A stretch of 27,170 nucleotides of DNA from Flavobacterium psychrophilum (GCA_003243255.1 QFQM01000046.1:1-27170), one strand, 5' to 3'. Positions 1 to 8,637 are shown, counted from the first letter of the stretch. Numbers and translations: made by a program. The notes: generated by a model from the letters alone, not told the origin.

Positions 1-2418
1 AGTCCATATGGACTACAAATTGTTCATGTCTTATCCGATGGGGATATATTAATTGGTGGCGATTTTACAAATTATGGCGTTACAGGAAAAAAACGTTTAA
101 TAAAAGTAACTCCACAAGGAACTCTTATCGGTAGCTTTACAACAAATCTCCCAGACAATTTTCTTTTTAAAACAATAGCTGAATCAGGAAACAACATTTT
201 GATAGGTGTCCAACCTCTGGAGGTTACAGGAAAACAGTTATACTGCATAGATAAAACAACTGGTTTAATCAACACAACATTCATGAATAATTTAGGAGCA
301 ACCAATGTTACAGGAGTTAGTGAAGATATACAAATTGGTGTATTTGCTATAAAAACTTTATCAAATGGAGAAATTGTAATTGGAGGTTCATTTTCTTCTG
401 TTAATGGGATTGCAAAAAACAGAATCGCAAAATTAACCAGTTCAGGAACATTATCCCCAAAATTAGCCTTTAATAATATAAGTGGACTAACGAATACAAT
501 TTTTTCAATAGAAACACAATTAATTAATAATGTCGAAAAAATTTTAATTGGAGGAAGTTTTTTCCATAGTTCAACAGGAAGAACTGGCATTTTACGCCTC
601 AGCAATAATCTAGTTTTAGATACTAGTTTTACGGACCCTAACCTAACCCCAGATAAAACCGTTTATTCTCTAAAAGTACAAGAGAACAATAAAATAGTAA
701 TTGGTGGTACTTTTACAAGTTCAGGATTAACCTCACGTAACGCAATAGCACGTCTACATCGTGATGGAAATTTAGACTTATGTTTTAACCCAGGCAGTGG
801 AGCCAATAGCCCAATAATCTACAAAGTTGTAATAGATAACGAAGAGAATATCTTGCTTTGGGGAAGATATAATTCTTACAACGGGGTTACTAAAAAAAAT
901 GTGGCTAAAGTATTTGGTAATTGGACAGCAGGTAATCTAATTGCTAATAACGATACAGGAAGTATTACAACAGTAGGTGGTACTGCTATTAATACGGTAT
1001 TAAATAATGATACTTTTAATGGAGCTACTGCTACTTCAACAACTGTTACACCGTCAATTACTGACATAAACCCACTTCCTGCCGGAGGTGGCTTTACAAT
1101 GGATGCTAATGGAAAAATCACTGTTAATAATGCAACTCCTGCTGGAAATTATGTAATCACATACCAAATACAAGATAACAGCAACAATTGTAATATTACT
1201 GCAGCGACTGCAACTATAACTGTAACATCATTAGTTCTGGATGCAGTTAATGATGCCTATGGAACTAATCAAATAGCATCATGTAATGGTGCAACTTTTA
1301 GCTCAAATATATTAGCTAACGATAAGATTAATGGCTTTAATCTTTATCCTTCAAGCGTTGCAAGAGTAAATCTAACCTATTCGGTATCGCCTGCCCAATC
1401 AGGGATTACCGTAAACACTACAAATGGAAGCTCATCAAAAGGTACTATATCTGTTAGTCCAGGAGTTCCCGCTGGAATTTATGTTATAACCTATAGAATT
1501 ACAGATGTAAACTTCCCTCAAAACTACGATGAAGCCACAGTAACTCTTTCTTTATGGGCAACTGCTGACGCTGTTAATGATGCTATAACTGTAAATTCGG
1601 GAGTAACAACAACAAATGCAATCAATGTAATAAGTAACGACACATATGATTGCCATCCGGCGGCATCAGCACCCGGAGTAACAATCTCATTAGTCAGTGC
1701 TCCCATAACTGGAATTTATCTTGATACAGCAACAGGAAACATCAGTGTAGACTCAACAGTTGCTCCTGGAGTTTATACATTAACATATCAGATTTGCGAT
1801 AAAGTATTTACTCCTGCTTACTCTTGCGACACCGCAACAGTTACAATTACTGTAGCAGGTCCTGTTACTATTGATGCTGTGAATGATAATTTGACTGTAA
1901 CTTTAGGCTCTGCGGCAACGATAAATATTTTTACAAACGACATCTATTCAGGCGGGATTACTCCAACATTATTAAGCAGTCCTGGTGGAGGAATTTCTGT
2001 CACTATAAGTACAGGCCTTGTTACGGTACCGTCATCCACTCCTGCTGGTACATATTCTTTTACTTACCAGATATGCCAACAAGGATTTCCTTCGAATTGT
2101 GATACCGCAGTTGTAACTATAACGGTTGGTGCAGGATTAAGAACAAAAAGTAATCACGATGATGCTGTAATTAAGGAAAACTCTGTTAGTATCTACCCTA
2201 ACCCTTCAGAAGGTATATTTAATATCGACTTCAAAGGCTATGAAGAGCAGAAGTTTGACATTACTATTCATAATGCACTAGGACAGCTGATTTATCAGGG
2301 AGTAATAACTCCTGAAAACACAAACCAGATTGATCTTATACGTTTTGAAAGCGGTAGTTATTTCATCACGCTACTAAACGCTAAAGAAACTATAAATAAA
2401 GTTGTTATCAAGAAATAA
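1..2418 (+). CDS. T9SS-secreted delta-60/Ig-like repeat protein, 5' partial
   Basis: The frame is open from the first base, so the N-terminus lies outside the window; 805 residues are visible. The TTG near base 199 is internal, not the start. Residues 1 to about 300 contain repeats with the signature 'I(L/V)IGG.F', like delta-60 (DUF5122) beta-propeller-type repeats. From about 313 there are four tandem Ig-like modules of roughly 100 residues, three of them opening with DAVND and most ending in a 'PAG.Y..TY.I.D' then 'TATVTITV' pattern. Residues about 721-805 form a type A T9SS C-terminal sorting domain (SIYPNPSEG start, G.YFI core, KVVIKK end). The family is exported by the Por/Gld machinery and either anchored to the cell surface or released. 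The binding target is unknown; an adhesin-like or surface role is an inference. A strong terminator follows the stop. Confidence 0.9.
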   Translation, partial: SPYGLQIVHVLSDGDILIGGDFTNYGVTGKKRLIKVTPQGTLIGSFTTNLPDNFLFKTIAESGNNILIGVQPLEVTGKQLYCIDKTTGLINTTFMNNLGATNVTGVSEDIQIGVFAIKTLSNGEIVIGGSFSSVNGIAKNRIAKLTSSGTLSPKLAFNNISGLTNTIFSIETQLINNVEKILIGGSFFHSSTGRTGILRLSNNLVLDTSFTDPNLTPDKTVYSLKVQENNKIVIGGTFTSSGLTSRNAIARLHRDGNLDLCFNPGSGANSPIIYKVVIDNEENILLWGRYNSYNGVTKKNVAKVFGNWTAGNLIANNDTGSITTVGGTAINTVLNNDTFNGATATSTTVTPSITDINPLPAGGGFTMDANGKITVNNATPAGNYVITYQIQDNSNNCNITAATATITVTSLVLDAVNDAYGTNQIASCNGATFSSNILANDKINGFNLYPSSVARVNLTYSVSPAQSGITVNTTNGSSSKGTISVSPGVPAGIYVITYRITDVNFPQNYDEATVTLSLWATADAVNDAITVNSGVTTTNAINVISNDTYDCHPAASAPGVTISLVSAPITGIYLDTATGNISVDSTVAPGVYTLTYQICDKVFTPAYSCDTATVTITVAGPVTIDAVNDNLTVTLGSAATINIFTNDIYSGGITPTLLSSPGGGISVTISTGLVTVPSSTPAGTYSFTYQICQQGFPSNCDTAVVTITVGAGLRTKSNHDDAVIKENSVSIYPNPSEGIFNIDFKGYEEQKFDITIHNALGQLIYQGVITPENTNQIDLIRFESGSYFITLLNAKETINKVVIKK

Positions 2419-2438
2419 GGTTTAATTTTAGAATTGAG

Positions 2439-2464
2439 AATCCCGCAATTGCGGGATTTTTTTA
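2439..2464 (+). terminator. Rho-independent terminator after the T9SS protein
   Basis: An 8-bp stem (AATCCCGC / GCGGGATT) with an AATT loop is followed by a run of T. It lies 20 bases after the stop at 2418. Confidence 0.85.
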
Positions 2465-2477
2465 TTCTTTATATTTG
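2449..2477 (+). promoter_or_regulatory. Putative Bacteroidota promoter overlapping the terminator
   Basis: TATATTTG at 2470-2477 matches the -7 box TAnnTTTG. A TTG at 2449-2451, 18 bases upstream, could serve as the -33 element and lies inside the preceding terminator hairpin. The ATG of the next gene begins only 4 bases after the -7 box, so a transcript from here would be leaderless or nearly so. The call rests on motif match and spacing alone. Confidence 0.4.
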
Positions 2478-2481
2478 AATC

Positions 2482-3051
2482 ATGATTATAGATTTCAAGG
2501 AACAGCAAATTGGCAATTATACAATACCTGCATTTACTTTATCTGCCGGAGAAATTGTAGTGATCAAACTCCCAAATAATTCCGATTTTTACTATACCAC
2601 AAAAGCTTTAAATGATCTTTTTTCGGAAACATGTCAAACACAATTTACAACAATAAGCAAACCTGTGGTATACGTCACCCATTTTTTCAAATACAACAGA
2701 GTTTTAGGAATGTTATTTCCCATAACTGTAGGCAAGTGGTTTAGAAAAAACGCCAATAAGTCTAATCCGATTTATGAGGAAATCTATAATGAAATTGAAT
2801 GGCTTACCCCTAAAACAAAAATAAATTACCTTAATGGTTATAACAGAAGACTACTATCTATATACACTACGCTTTCATGGACAAATAATATCATTGTAGA
2901 CTTTATGGGCATAGATCAAGAAGGATGTAAAAAAACATATGCACTATTAAAAAAAGTAGCCAACAATGGAGGTGCAATTATACTTTATGATTGTTTCGCT
3001 GATTTTAAAGATGATTTTACTCTCTGTATTGAAGCAAAATCGTTGGTCTAA
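2482..3051 (+). CDS. Orphan protein resembling a degenerate ABC-transporter ATPase domain
   Basis: This 189-residue soluble protein has no signal peptide. Its layout resembles an ABC nucleotide-binding domain, but the catalytic motifs are missing. Residues 17-34 read AFTLSAGEIVVIKLPNNS where a typical domain has 'L..GE...I.GPNGSGKST', so the Walker A lysine is absent. Residues 117-140 (LNGYNRRLLSI...NNIIVD) resemble the signature helix leading into Walker B, but the LSGGQ glycines and the catalytic Glu are missing. 'GGAIILYDC' sits where the H-loop strand would be, without the His. At 189 residues it is shorter than the usual 220-240. No permease gene is adjacent. Codon usage is more AT-rich than in purL next door. 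ATP hydrolysis looks very unlikely. The ABC relationship is my inference from pattern; the safe label is hypothetical protein. Confidence 0.75.
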   Translation: MIIDFKEQQIGNYTIPAFTLSAGEIVVIKLPNNSDFYYTTKALNDLFSETCQTQFTTISKPVVYVTHFFKYNRVLGMLFPITVGKWFRKNANKSNPIYEEIYNEIEWLTPKTKINYLNGYNRRLLSIYTTLSWTNNIIVDFMGIDQEGCKKTYALLKKVANNGGAIILYDCFADFKDDFTLCIEAKSLV

Positions 3052-3103
3052 CAATTACAATTGCGGGATTTTTTTTACCCTGTTCAGAATACAATTCAAC
3101 CAT

Positions 3104-3136
3104 CAAATAACCAAAATCACAAATCACCAAATCAAC
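3104..3136 (+). repeat. AT-rich short repeat tract upstream of purL
   Basis: CAAATAACCAAA (3104-3115) is the exact reverse complement of 6873-6884 just downstream of purL. It is followed by three near-copies of AAATCAC (3114, 3121, 3129). The tract is low-complexity intergenic sequence that may belong to a genome-wide repeat family. Confidence 0.5.
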
Positions 3137-3146
3137 CCTCATAAAG

Positions 3147-3177
3147 TTGCCTGTTTTAGAAAATTAGATTAATTTTG
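3147..3177 (+). promoter_or_regulatory. Putative purL promoter
   Basis: TAATTTTG at 3170-3177 fits the -7 box TAnnTTTG. TTG at 3147-3149 lies 20 bases upstream, a suitable distance for a -33 element. The leader to the ATG at 3205 would be about 20 bases. This position argues that the upstream in-frame TTG at 3175 is part of the promoter, not a start codon. Confidence 0.55.
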
Positions 3178-3204
3178 CACTCTCAACACGTAACTACAAT
3201 TGTA

Positions 3205-6200
3205 ATGATTCATTTCTTCGGAAACCAGACGAATACGGTTTTTGCAGTACAATCGCAAAACGAGCTTTCAACAGAAGACATTTCAAAACTAAACTGGCTT
3301 TTTGGCAACGCACATAAGATAGAAAAATCCGCCCTGACGGATTTTTTTGTTGGGCCCCGCGCCACTATGATCACGCCCTGGAGCACCAATGCCGTAGAGA
3401 TTACCCAAAACATGGGAATCGCAGGTATAATCAGGATTGAGGAATTCATCAAATCAAGCGAAGAAGCTACTGATTTTGACCCGATGCTGTTCCAGAAATA
3501 CAACGGCCTTAACCAGGATATTTACACTATCAACATACAGCCGGAGCCTATTATCGAGGTTACGGATATCGCTGCTTACAACGAAAAAGAAGGTTTGGCG
3601 CTTAGCCCTGAAGAGGTAGAGTACCTTAACAACCTTTCGGCTAAACTAGGCAGAAAACTTACTGACTCTGAAGTATTCGGTTTCTCTCAGGTTAACTCTG
3701 AGCATTGCCGTCACAAAATATTCAACGGTACGTTTGTAATTGACGGCGAAGAAAAACCATCTTCACTGTTCAAGCTTATCAAAAAGACATCACAGGAAAA
3801 TCCTAATGATATTGTTTCTGCTTATAAAGACAACGTAGCTTTCATCAAAGGTCCGTGTGTTAAGCAGTTTGCACCAAAATCGGCTGATAAGCCTGATTTC
3901 TACGAAGTAAAAGAATATGACTCAGTTATCTCTATCAAAGCGGAGACACACAACTTCCCTACTACAGTTGAACCTTTCAATGGTGCAGCAACAGGTTCGG
4001 GAGGTGAAATCCGTGACAGGCTGGCTGGCGGACAGGGTTCACTTCCGTTAGCAGGTACAGCGGTGTACATGACATCATACTCAAGACTAGAAGAAAACCG
4101 CCCTTGGGAAAAAGGTATGGATGAGCGCAAATGGCTTTACCAAACTCCAATGGATATCCTAATAAAAGCATCTAACGGTGCTTCTGATTTTGGTAACAAA
4201 TTCGGACAGCCGCTAATTACAGGTTCGGTACTTACTTTCGAACACGAAGAAGATGCACGCAAACTTGGTTTCGATAAAGTGATCATGCTTGCCGGTGGTA
4301 TCGGTTACGGTAAAGAGAGCCAGTCGAAAAAACAAAAACCAAGCGTAGGCGACAAAGTTGTTATCCTTGGTGGAGAGAATTACCGTATTGGTATGGGTGG
4401 TGCAGCAGTATCATCTGCCGATACAGGAGCTTTCAGTTCAGGTATTGAGCTTAATGCAATTCAGCGTTCTAACCCTGAGATGCAGAAACGTGCTGCCAAT
4501 GCCGTTCGCGGACTGGTAGAGAGCGACAATAACCCTATCGTTTCTATCCACGACCACGGTGCCGGAGGACATTTGAACTGTCTTTCTGAGCTAGTAGAAG
4601 AAACAGGAGGAAAAATAAATCTTGACAAACTGCCGGTGGGTGACCCTACCCTTTCGGCTAAAGAAATAATAGGCAACGAGTCGCAGGAGCGTATGGGACT
4701 TGTGATTGGCCAGAAAGACATCGATACCCTTCAGCGTATTGCCGACCGTGAGCGTTCGCCAATGTATGCTGTAGGTGATGTTACGGGTGACCACAGGTTT
4801 ACATTCGAATCGGCTACTACAGGTGCCAAACCAATGGATTTTGCCCTTGAGGATATGTTTGGCTCTTCGCCAAAAACCATCATGGCCGACAAAACCGTTG
4901 AAGCAAACTATGCTGATGCAGATTACTCTCAGCAAAACATTCACCAGTACCTGAACCAGGTGCTTCAGCTTGAAGCTGTTGCCTGTAAAGACTGGTTAAC
5001 CAATAAAGTTGACCGTTGTGTGGGGGGGCGTGTTGCTAAACAGCAAACTGCCGGACCTATCCAGTTACCGCTAAACAACGTAGGTGTTATGGCACTTGAC
5101 TTTGAAGGTAAAGAAGGTATCGCAACTACAATAGGCCACTCGCCTGTTGCTGCACTTGTTGATCCTGCTGCTGGTAGCCGTACCGCTATCGCTGAATCGT
5201 TAAGTAACATTATCTGGGCTCCGCTTAAAGATGGTCTGAAAAGCGTATCGCTTTCGGCTAACTGGATGTGGGCTTGTAAAAACGAAGGTGAGGACGCAAG
5301 ACTTTACGAAGCGGTTGAGGCTTGTTCAAATTTCGCTATCGAATTGGGTATTAACATCCCAACAGGTAAAGATTCACTTTCAATGAAACAAAAGTATCCT
5401 AGCGGCGATGTTATCGCTCCGGGTACTGTAATCATTTCGGCTGCAGGTAACTGTAATGACATTACTAAAGTAGTTGAGCCTGTTCTTAAAAAGAACGGTG
5501 GAAACATTTACCACATCAACCTTTCGGGTGATGCATACAAACTTGGTGGATCTTCTTTCAACCAGGTACTAAACAAAGTTGGTAATGATGTTCCGACTAT
5601 TAAAGATGCGGCTTCATTCAAAAATACATTCAACGTTATCCAGGATCTTATCAAAGCTGGTAAAATTGCTGCCGGTCACGATATAGGTAGCGGTGGTCTT
5701 ATCACTACCCTGCTTGAAATGAGCTTCCCTAACGTTAACCTTGGTGCAGAATACGACCTGACAGGTCTTAATGAAGCTGATACAGTTAAAGCTTTATTTG
5801 CAGAGAACATTGCTATCGTTATACAGGCGGAAGCTTCAGTAGAAGCTGAGCTTTCTAAAAACAATGTGGCGTTCACTAAGATAGGTCAACCGAAAGAAGG
5901 TGCTGTGATCACTATCAAAAACGGTGATGCCAACCTTACTTTTGATGTTACAGAAACACGTGACACATGGTTCAGGACTTCATATCTTCTAGACCAGAAA
6001 CAATCAGGTAAACAAAAAGCGCAGGAGCGTTACGACAACTATAAAAACCAGCCGCTTCAGTACACTTTCCCTGCTCATTTTGATGGTAAGAAAGTAGCAA
6101 TTGACAGCAGCAAGCCAAGGCCAAAAGCAGCTATCATCCGTGAGAAGGGTTCTAACTCTGAGCGTGAGATGGCAAACGCTATGTACCTTGCAGGTTTTGA

Positions 6201-6864
6201 CGTAAAAGACGTTCACATGACCGACCTTATCTCAGGCCGTGAAACGCTTGAAGATATCCAGTTCATTGGTGCAGTTGGTGGTTTCTCTAACTCTGACGTA
6301 CTTGGTTCGGCTAAAGGATGGGCAGGTGCTTTCCTTTACAACGAAAAAGCTAAGGCAGCACTTGAGAACTTCTTTAAACGAGAAGATACACTTTCAGTAG
6401 GTATCTGTAACGGATGTCAGCTGTTTGTTGAGCTTGAGCTTATCAACCCTGACCACGAAGTGAAACCTAAAATGCTTCACAACGACAGCCACAAACACGA
6501 GAGCGGATTTACTTCGGTAACTGTACAGGAGAACAACTCGGTAATGCTTTCTACATTAGCAGGCAGCACACTGGGTGTATGGATCTCTCACGGTGAAGGT
6601 AAATTTAACCTTCCTTACAGCGAAGACAACTATAACGTAGTGGCTAAATACGGTTACACAGGCTATCCTGCAAACCCTAACGGATCAAGTTTTGACATCG
6701 CCATGATGGCAAGCAACGACGGACGTCACCTGGTAATGATGCCGCACATTGAGCGTTCTATGTTCCAATGGAACTGGGCTTACTACCCTGAAGGGCGTAA
6801 GGACGAGGTTACACCTTGGCATGAAGCCTTCGTGAATGCACGTAAGTGGATTGAACAACGATAA
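3205..6864 (+). CDS. purL: Phosphoribosylformylglycinamidine synthase (large, single-chain PurL)
   Basis: PurL converts FGAR, glutamine and ATP to FGAM, the fourth step of purine synthesis, in the cytoplasm. The product is 1219 residues, near the length of the single-chain enzyme found in Proteobacteria, eukaryotes and Bacteroidota. An N-terminal PurS-like domain is followed by the linker with NSEHCRHK (from residue 164), the ATP-binding synthase halves (HNFPTTVEPFNGAATGSGGE and a second half with PTGKDSLSMKQ), and a C-terminal glutaminase domain. The glutaminase nucleophile is Cys1068 in GICNGCQ, and His1181/Glu1183 in PHIERSMFQWNW complete the triad. The start is ATG 3205 (MIHFFGNQ); the in-frame TTG 30 bases upstream overlaps the promoter box. 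The gene is monocistronic, with its own promoter and terminator, and is visibly more GC-rich than its two flanking genes, as expected for a highly expressed core gene. Confidence 0.98.
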   Translation: MIHFFGNQTNTVFAVQSQNELSTEDISKLNWLFGNAHKIEKSALTDFFVGPRATMITPWSTNAVEITQNMGIAGIIRIEEFIKSSEEATDFDPMLFQKYNGLNQDIYTINIQPEPIIEVTDIAAYNEKEGLALSPEEVEYLNNLSAKLGRKLTDSEVFGFSQVNSEHCRHKIFNGTFVIDGEEKPSSLFKLIKKTSQENPNDIVSAYKDNVAFIKGPCVKQFAPKSADKPDFYEVKEYDSVISIKAETHNFPTTVEPFNGAATGSGGEIRDRLAGGQGSLPLAGTAVYMTSYSRLEENRPWEKGMDERKWLYQTPMDILIKASNGASDFGNKFGQPLITGSVLTFEHEEDARKLGFDKVIMLAGGIGYGKESQSKKQKPSVGDKVVILGGENYRIGMGGAAVSSADTGAFSSGIELNAIQRSNPEMQKRAANAVRGLVESDNNPIVSIHDHGAGGHLNCLSELVEETGGKINLDKLPVGDPTLSAKEIIGNESQERMGLVIGQKDIDTLQRIADRERSPMYAVGDVTGDHRFTFESATTGAKPMDFALEDMFGSSPKTIMADKTVEANYADADYSQQNIHQYLNQVLQLEAVACKDWLTNKVDRCVGGRVAKQQTAGPIQLPLNNVGVMALDFEGKEGIATTIGHSPVAALVDPAAGSRTAIAESLSNIIWAPLKDGLKSVSLSANWMWACKNEGEDARLYEAVEACSNFAIELGINIPTGKDSLSMKQKYPSGDVIAPGTVIISAAGNCNDITKVVEPVLKKNGGNIYHINLSGDAYKLGGSSFNQVLNKVGNDVPTIKDAASFKNTFNVIQDLIKAGKIAAGHDIGSGGLITTLLEMSFPNVNLGAEYDLTGLNEADTVKALFAENIAIVIQAEASVEAELSKNNVAFTKIGQPKEGAVITIKNGDANLTFDVTETRDTWFRTSYLLDQKQSGKQKAQERYDNYKNQPLQYTFPAHFDGKKVAIDSSKPRPKAAIIREKGSNSEREMANAMYLAGFDVKDVHMTDLISGRETLEDIQFIGAVGGFSNSDVLGSAKGWAGAFLYNEKAKAALENFFKREDTLSVGICNGCQLFVELELINPDHEVKPKMLHNDSHKHESGFTSVTVQENNSVMLSTLAGSTLGVWISHGEGKFNLPYSEDNYNVVAKYGYTGYPANPNGSSFDIAMMASNDGRHLVMMPHIERSMFQWNWAYYPEGRKDEVTPWHEAFVNARKWIEQR

Positions 6865-6904
6865 TTTGTTGATTTGGTTATTTGTTGATTCGATAACCGA
6901 TAAC
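6864..6904 (+). repeat. Direct repeats downstream of purL, inverted relative to the upstream tract
   Basis: ATTTGTTGATT occurs twice (6864-6874 and 6880-6890, period 16), followed by two tandem copies of CGATAAC (6891-6897, 6898-6904). TTTGGTTATTTG at 6873-6884 is the exact reverse complement of 3104-3115. Confidence 0.55.
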
Positions 6905-6913
6905 TTAGATATA

Positions 6914-6943
6914 AACGCCCCGCAGAGATGTGGGGCGTTTTTT
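6914..6943 (+). terminator. purL: Rho-independent terminator of purL
   Basis: The stem is AACGCCCC / GGGGCGTT with loop GCAGAGATGT, followed by six T. The 27 bases from 6916 recur exactly at 7637-7663, and an inverted close relative lies at 11701-11720. Confidence 0.88.
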
Positions 6944-6993
6944 GGTTCTCATAAAATATATTTAAATTTAGATTCAAAAATAATATCACAACA

Positions 6994-7617
6994 ATGGATT
7001 GGTTTAGAAGAAAAAACTGGACAGAAAAGGACGAAGAAGAATTCTTCGCTAAACTCAATAGAGCGAGAAAAGATGGAAGACCACAGTATCTAAAAATTCA
7101 GGGAATAGAATTGATTGAAACTAAAGATAAAAAACTCCTCGATGTGGCCGAAAGACTTCTTAATAAAGTTTTAGATGACTATCCCGATGATAATTTTAAT
7201 AAAAGTTCTACTTTGCACTCTCTTGGTGTTATATACAAACTAAGAAATGATTTAGATAAAGCTTTACACTATTACAAAGAATCGTTAGATTTTGAAAAAA
7301 TCTACCCAAATGTTATAACTCAATCCTATATAGATTTTTCAGAATTAGTGGTAAAAACTAAAAAAGAAGAATATTACGATTATGTTGAAGATATTCTTGA
7401 GAAAAAATTTCCATTTGAATCTTTTCCAGTATCAAAATACAAGATAGCCTTACTACTTGCTTATCTCAATAAGGTCAAAAATCATGATAAAAAAACTAAA
7501 CATTATCTCGATATTGCCGAAGAAAATGCTAATGCCGAAACATCCGGTTTGCGTTATCATAAACATCTAGGCCTAGTAAAAGAAAGGAATAGCTGGTTGG
7601 AAAAATTATTGCGATGA
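6994..7617 (+). CDS. Tetratricopeptide-like (TPR) protein of unknown role
   Basis: This is a 207-residue cytoplasmic protein with no signal peptide or membrane segment, rich in charged residues. The centre (about residues 45-100) fits helical TPR-type pairs: 'LLDVAERLLNKVLDDYPDD' followed by 'SSTLHSLGVIYKLRNDLDKALHYYKESLDF', which has the canonical L/G/Y/A pattern of a TPR unit. The rest is predicted helical. TPR folds mediate protein-protein contacts; no partner can be named. The gene stands alone between two copies of the same terminator hairpin, with no recognisable -7 box upstream, and its base composition is AT-rich like 2482-3051 and unlike purL. Function is unknown. Confidence 0.8.
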   Translation: MDWFRRKNWTEKDEEEFFAKLNRARKDGRPQYLKIQGIELIETKDKKLLDVAERLLNKVLDDYPDDNFNKSSTLHSLGVIYKLRNDLDKALHYYKESLDFEKIYPNVITQSYIDFSELVVKTKKEEYYDYVEDILEKKFPFESFPVSKYKIALLLAYLNKVKNHDKKTKHYLDIAEENANAETSGLRYHKHLGLVKERNSWLEKLLR

Positions 7618-7636
7618 TATTTCCATAAAATACAAT

Positions 7637-7663
7637 CGCCCCGCAGAGATGTGGGGCGTTTTT
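7637..7663 (+). terminator. Rho-independent terminator, copy of the purL terminator
   Basis: The stem is CGCCCC / GGGGCG with the same 10-base loop as at 6922-6931 and a T run on the plus strand. It separates the convergent genes at 6994-7617 and 7679-8473. Confidence 0.85.
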
Positions 7664-7678
7664 GTTTTTTAGTCACCA

Positions 7679-8473
7679 TTACTTCTGTTTCTCTTTAATA
7701 TACTTAGCAACATCAACCATAGTGGCAACCCAGATATCATTTTCTCTATCACTAAGGTACTGTAATAGTTTGCTGTGTTCAGTTTCGCTAATGTTTAACG
7801 GATGCTCACCTCCTACACCATGAAACAGCAATACAATAAAGGATCCCTGTCTTTCAGCTTCTTCAATTTGAGATATCATTTGTTCAGCAGTAGTATCGCT
7901 TTGTCCAAAAGCAGTAATATCATTCAGATTAACATCTTTCATCTGTACATAGGTTGAATTTACTCCGCGTGCTCCAACGAAATCATCTTTAACCAAATCA
8001 TAGAAATAAGTATTTCCGATTTTTAAGTCACCACATGGAAAAGCAAAAGTTCGCTCTTTTTTACCATCAATAGCATATAGTAATCCGTTAGTTGTTTTTA
8101 TTTCATTTACAGCACGATCTATACTGTATTTAGACAAATCCGTTTCCGGCGAAACCCATTCTCTGCCGGGTAATGATGCATCACACGGATGGCTGAAGGT
8201 GTGGTTACCCAGTTCGTGACCGTTTTTAGCCACCCTACGCCAATCACCAATACGGTTAGCAACATTTGGCGAACCTCCGATAAGGTAAAATGTACCTTTT
8301 AACTTGTACTTATCCAGCATAGGGATAACCTTGTCCAAATGTATATTCAGAGCATCATCGTATGTAAGTACTACGGCACACTTTTTACCATTCCAGTTTT
8401 TTGACTGCTGAGCCGAACATAACGAAGTAAACAGTATACAGCCTAATAGTATATTTTTCAAAAACATAATCAT
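7679..8473 (-). CDS. Secreted polysaccharide deacetylase (CE4/NodB domain)
   Basis: The protein has 264 residues. Residues 1-21 form a signal peptide ending in SLCSA before QQ; an LLGC lipobox-like string at 9-12 comes too early to be used. NodB motifs are present: TYDD (Asp39/Asp40), then NHTFSHP giving His91 and His95, so the metal triad would be Asp40-His91-His95. FPCGD corresponds to the third motif, and LLFHGVGG carries the late His. CE4 enzymes remove acetyl groups from chitin oligomers, peptidoglycan or acetylxylan; the substrate cannot be read from sequence. The gene is divergent from the GH39 operon, so a role on the same glycan is possible (inference). An alternative start is the ATG two codons downstream. 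It converges with the TPR gene across a terminator. Confidence 0.9.
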   Translation of the reverse strand: MIMFLKNILLGCILFTSLCSAQQSKNWNGKKCAVVLTYDDALNIHLDKVIPMLDKYKLKGTFYLIGGSPNVANRIGDWRRVAKNGHELGNHTFSHPCDASLPGREWVSPETDLSKYSIDRAVNEIKTTNGLLYAIDGKKERTFAFPCGDLKIGNTYFYDLVKDDFVGARGVNSTYVQMKDVNLNDITAFGQSDTTAEQMISQIEEAERQGSFIVLLFHGVGGEHPLNISETEHSKLLQYLSDRENDIWVATMVDVAKYIKEKQK

Positions 8474-8629
8474 ATTGGATAATAGATCCTAAAAATAGTC
8501 ATTTAAGAATACAATCAATCCTTCAAAGCACCTTAAACTTAATCACACCACTAATTTGACAATCAGAAAAAAATATTAGCAATAAAATTTTAATTCCGTA
8601 AAAAATTACAATCTATTTAAAAACTTTCT

Positions 8630-8637
8630 TATTTTTG
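8630..8637 (+). promoter_or_regulatory. Putative -7 box of the GH39/DUF1593 operon
   Basis: TATTTTTG matches TAnnTTTG, 31 bases before the ATG at 8669. No clear -33 TTG is seen at the expected distance. The rest of the 195-base divergent gap (8474-8668) is AT-rich, with no other motif recognised. Confidence 0.4.

Noticed and set aside
72..605. Long open frame on the minus strand opposite the T9SS protein
   Set aside because: It is antisense to a well-supported coding frame, has no recognisable domain, and its composition is that of a mirrored repeat protein.
3175..3204. Upstream TTG start for purL
   Set aside because: The TTG is the end of a good -7 box (TAATTTTG), and the extra ten residues do not look like a PurL N-terminus; ATG 3205 fits.
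3900..6216. Several open frames on the minus strand within purL
   Set aside because: They are shadows of the GC-richer purL codon pattern; none has a promoter box or a domain.
6836..7093. 85-codon plus-strand frame spanning the purL end and the start of the TPR gene
   Set aside because: It overlaps the purL terminator and the TPR gene in another frame, and its protein is low in known patterns.
8438..8473. Lipoprotein signal for the CE4 deacetylase
   Set aside because: The LLGC string begins at residue 9, too short for a lipoprotein h-region; the later SLCSA-QQ site fits ordinary signal peptidase I.
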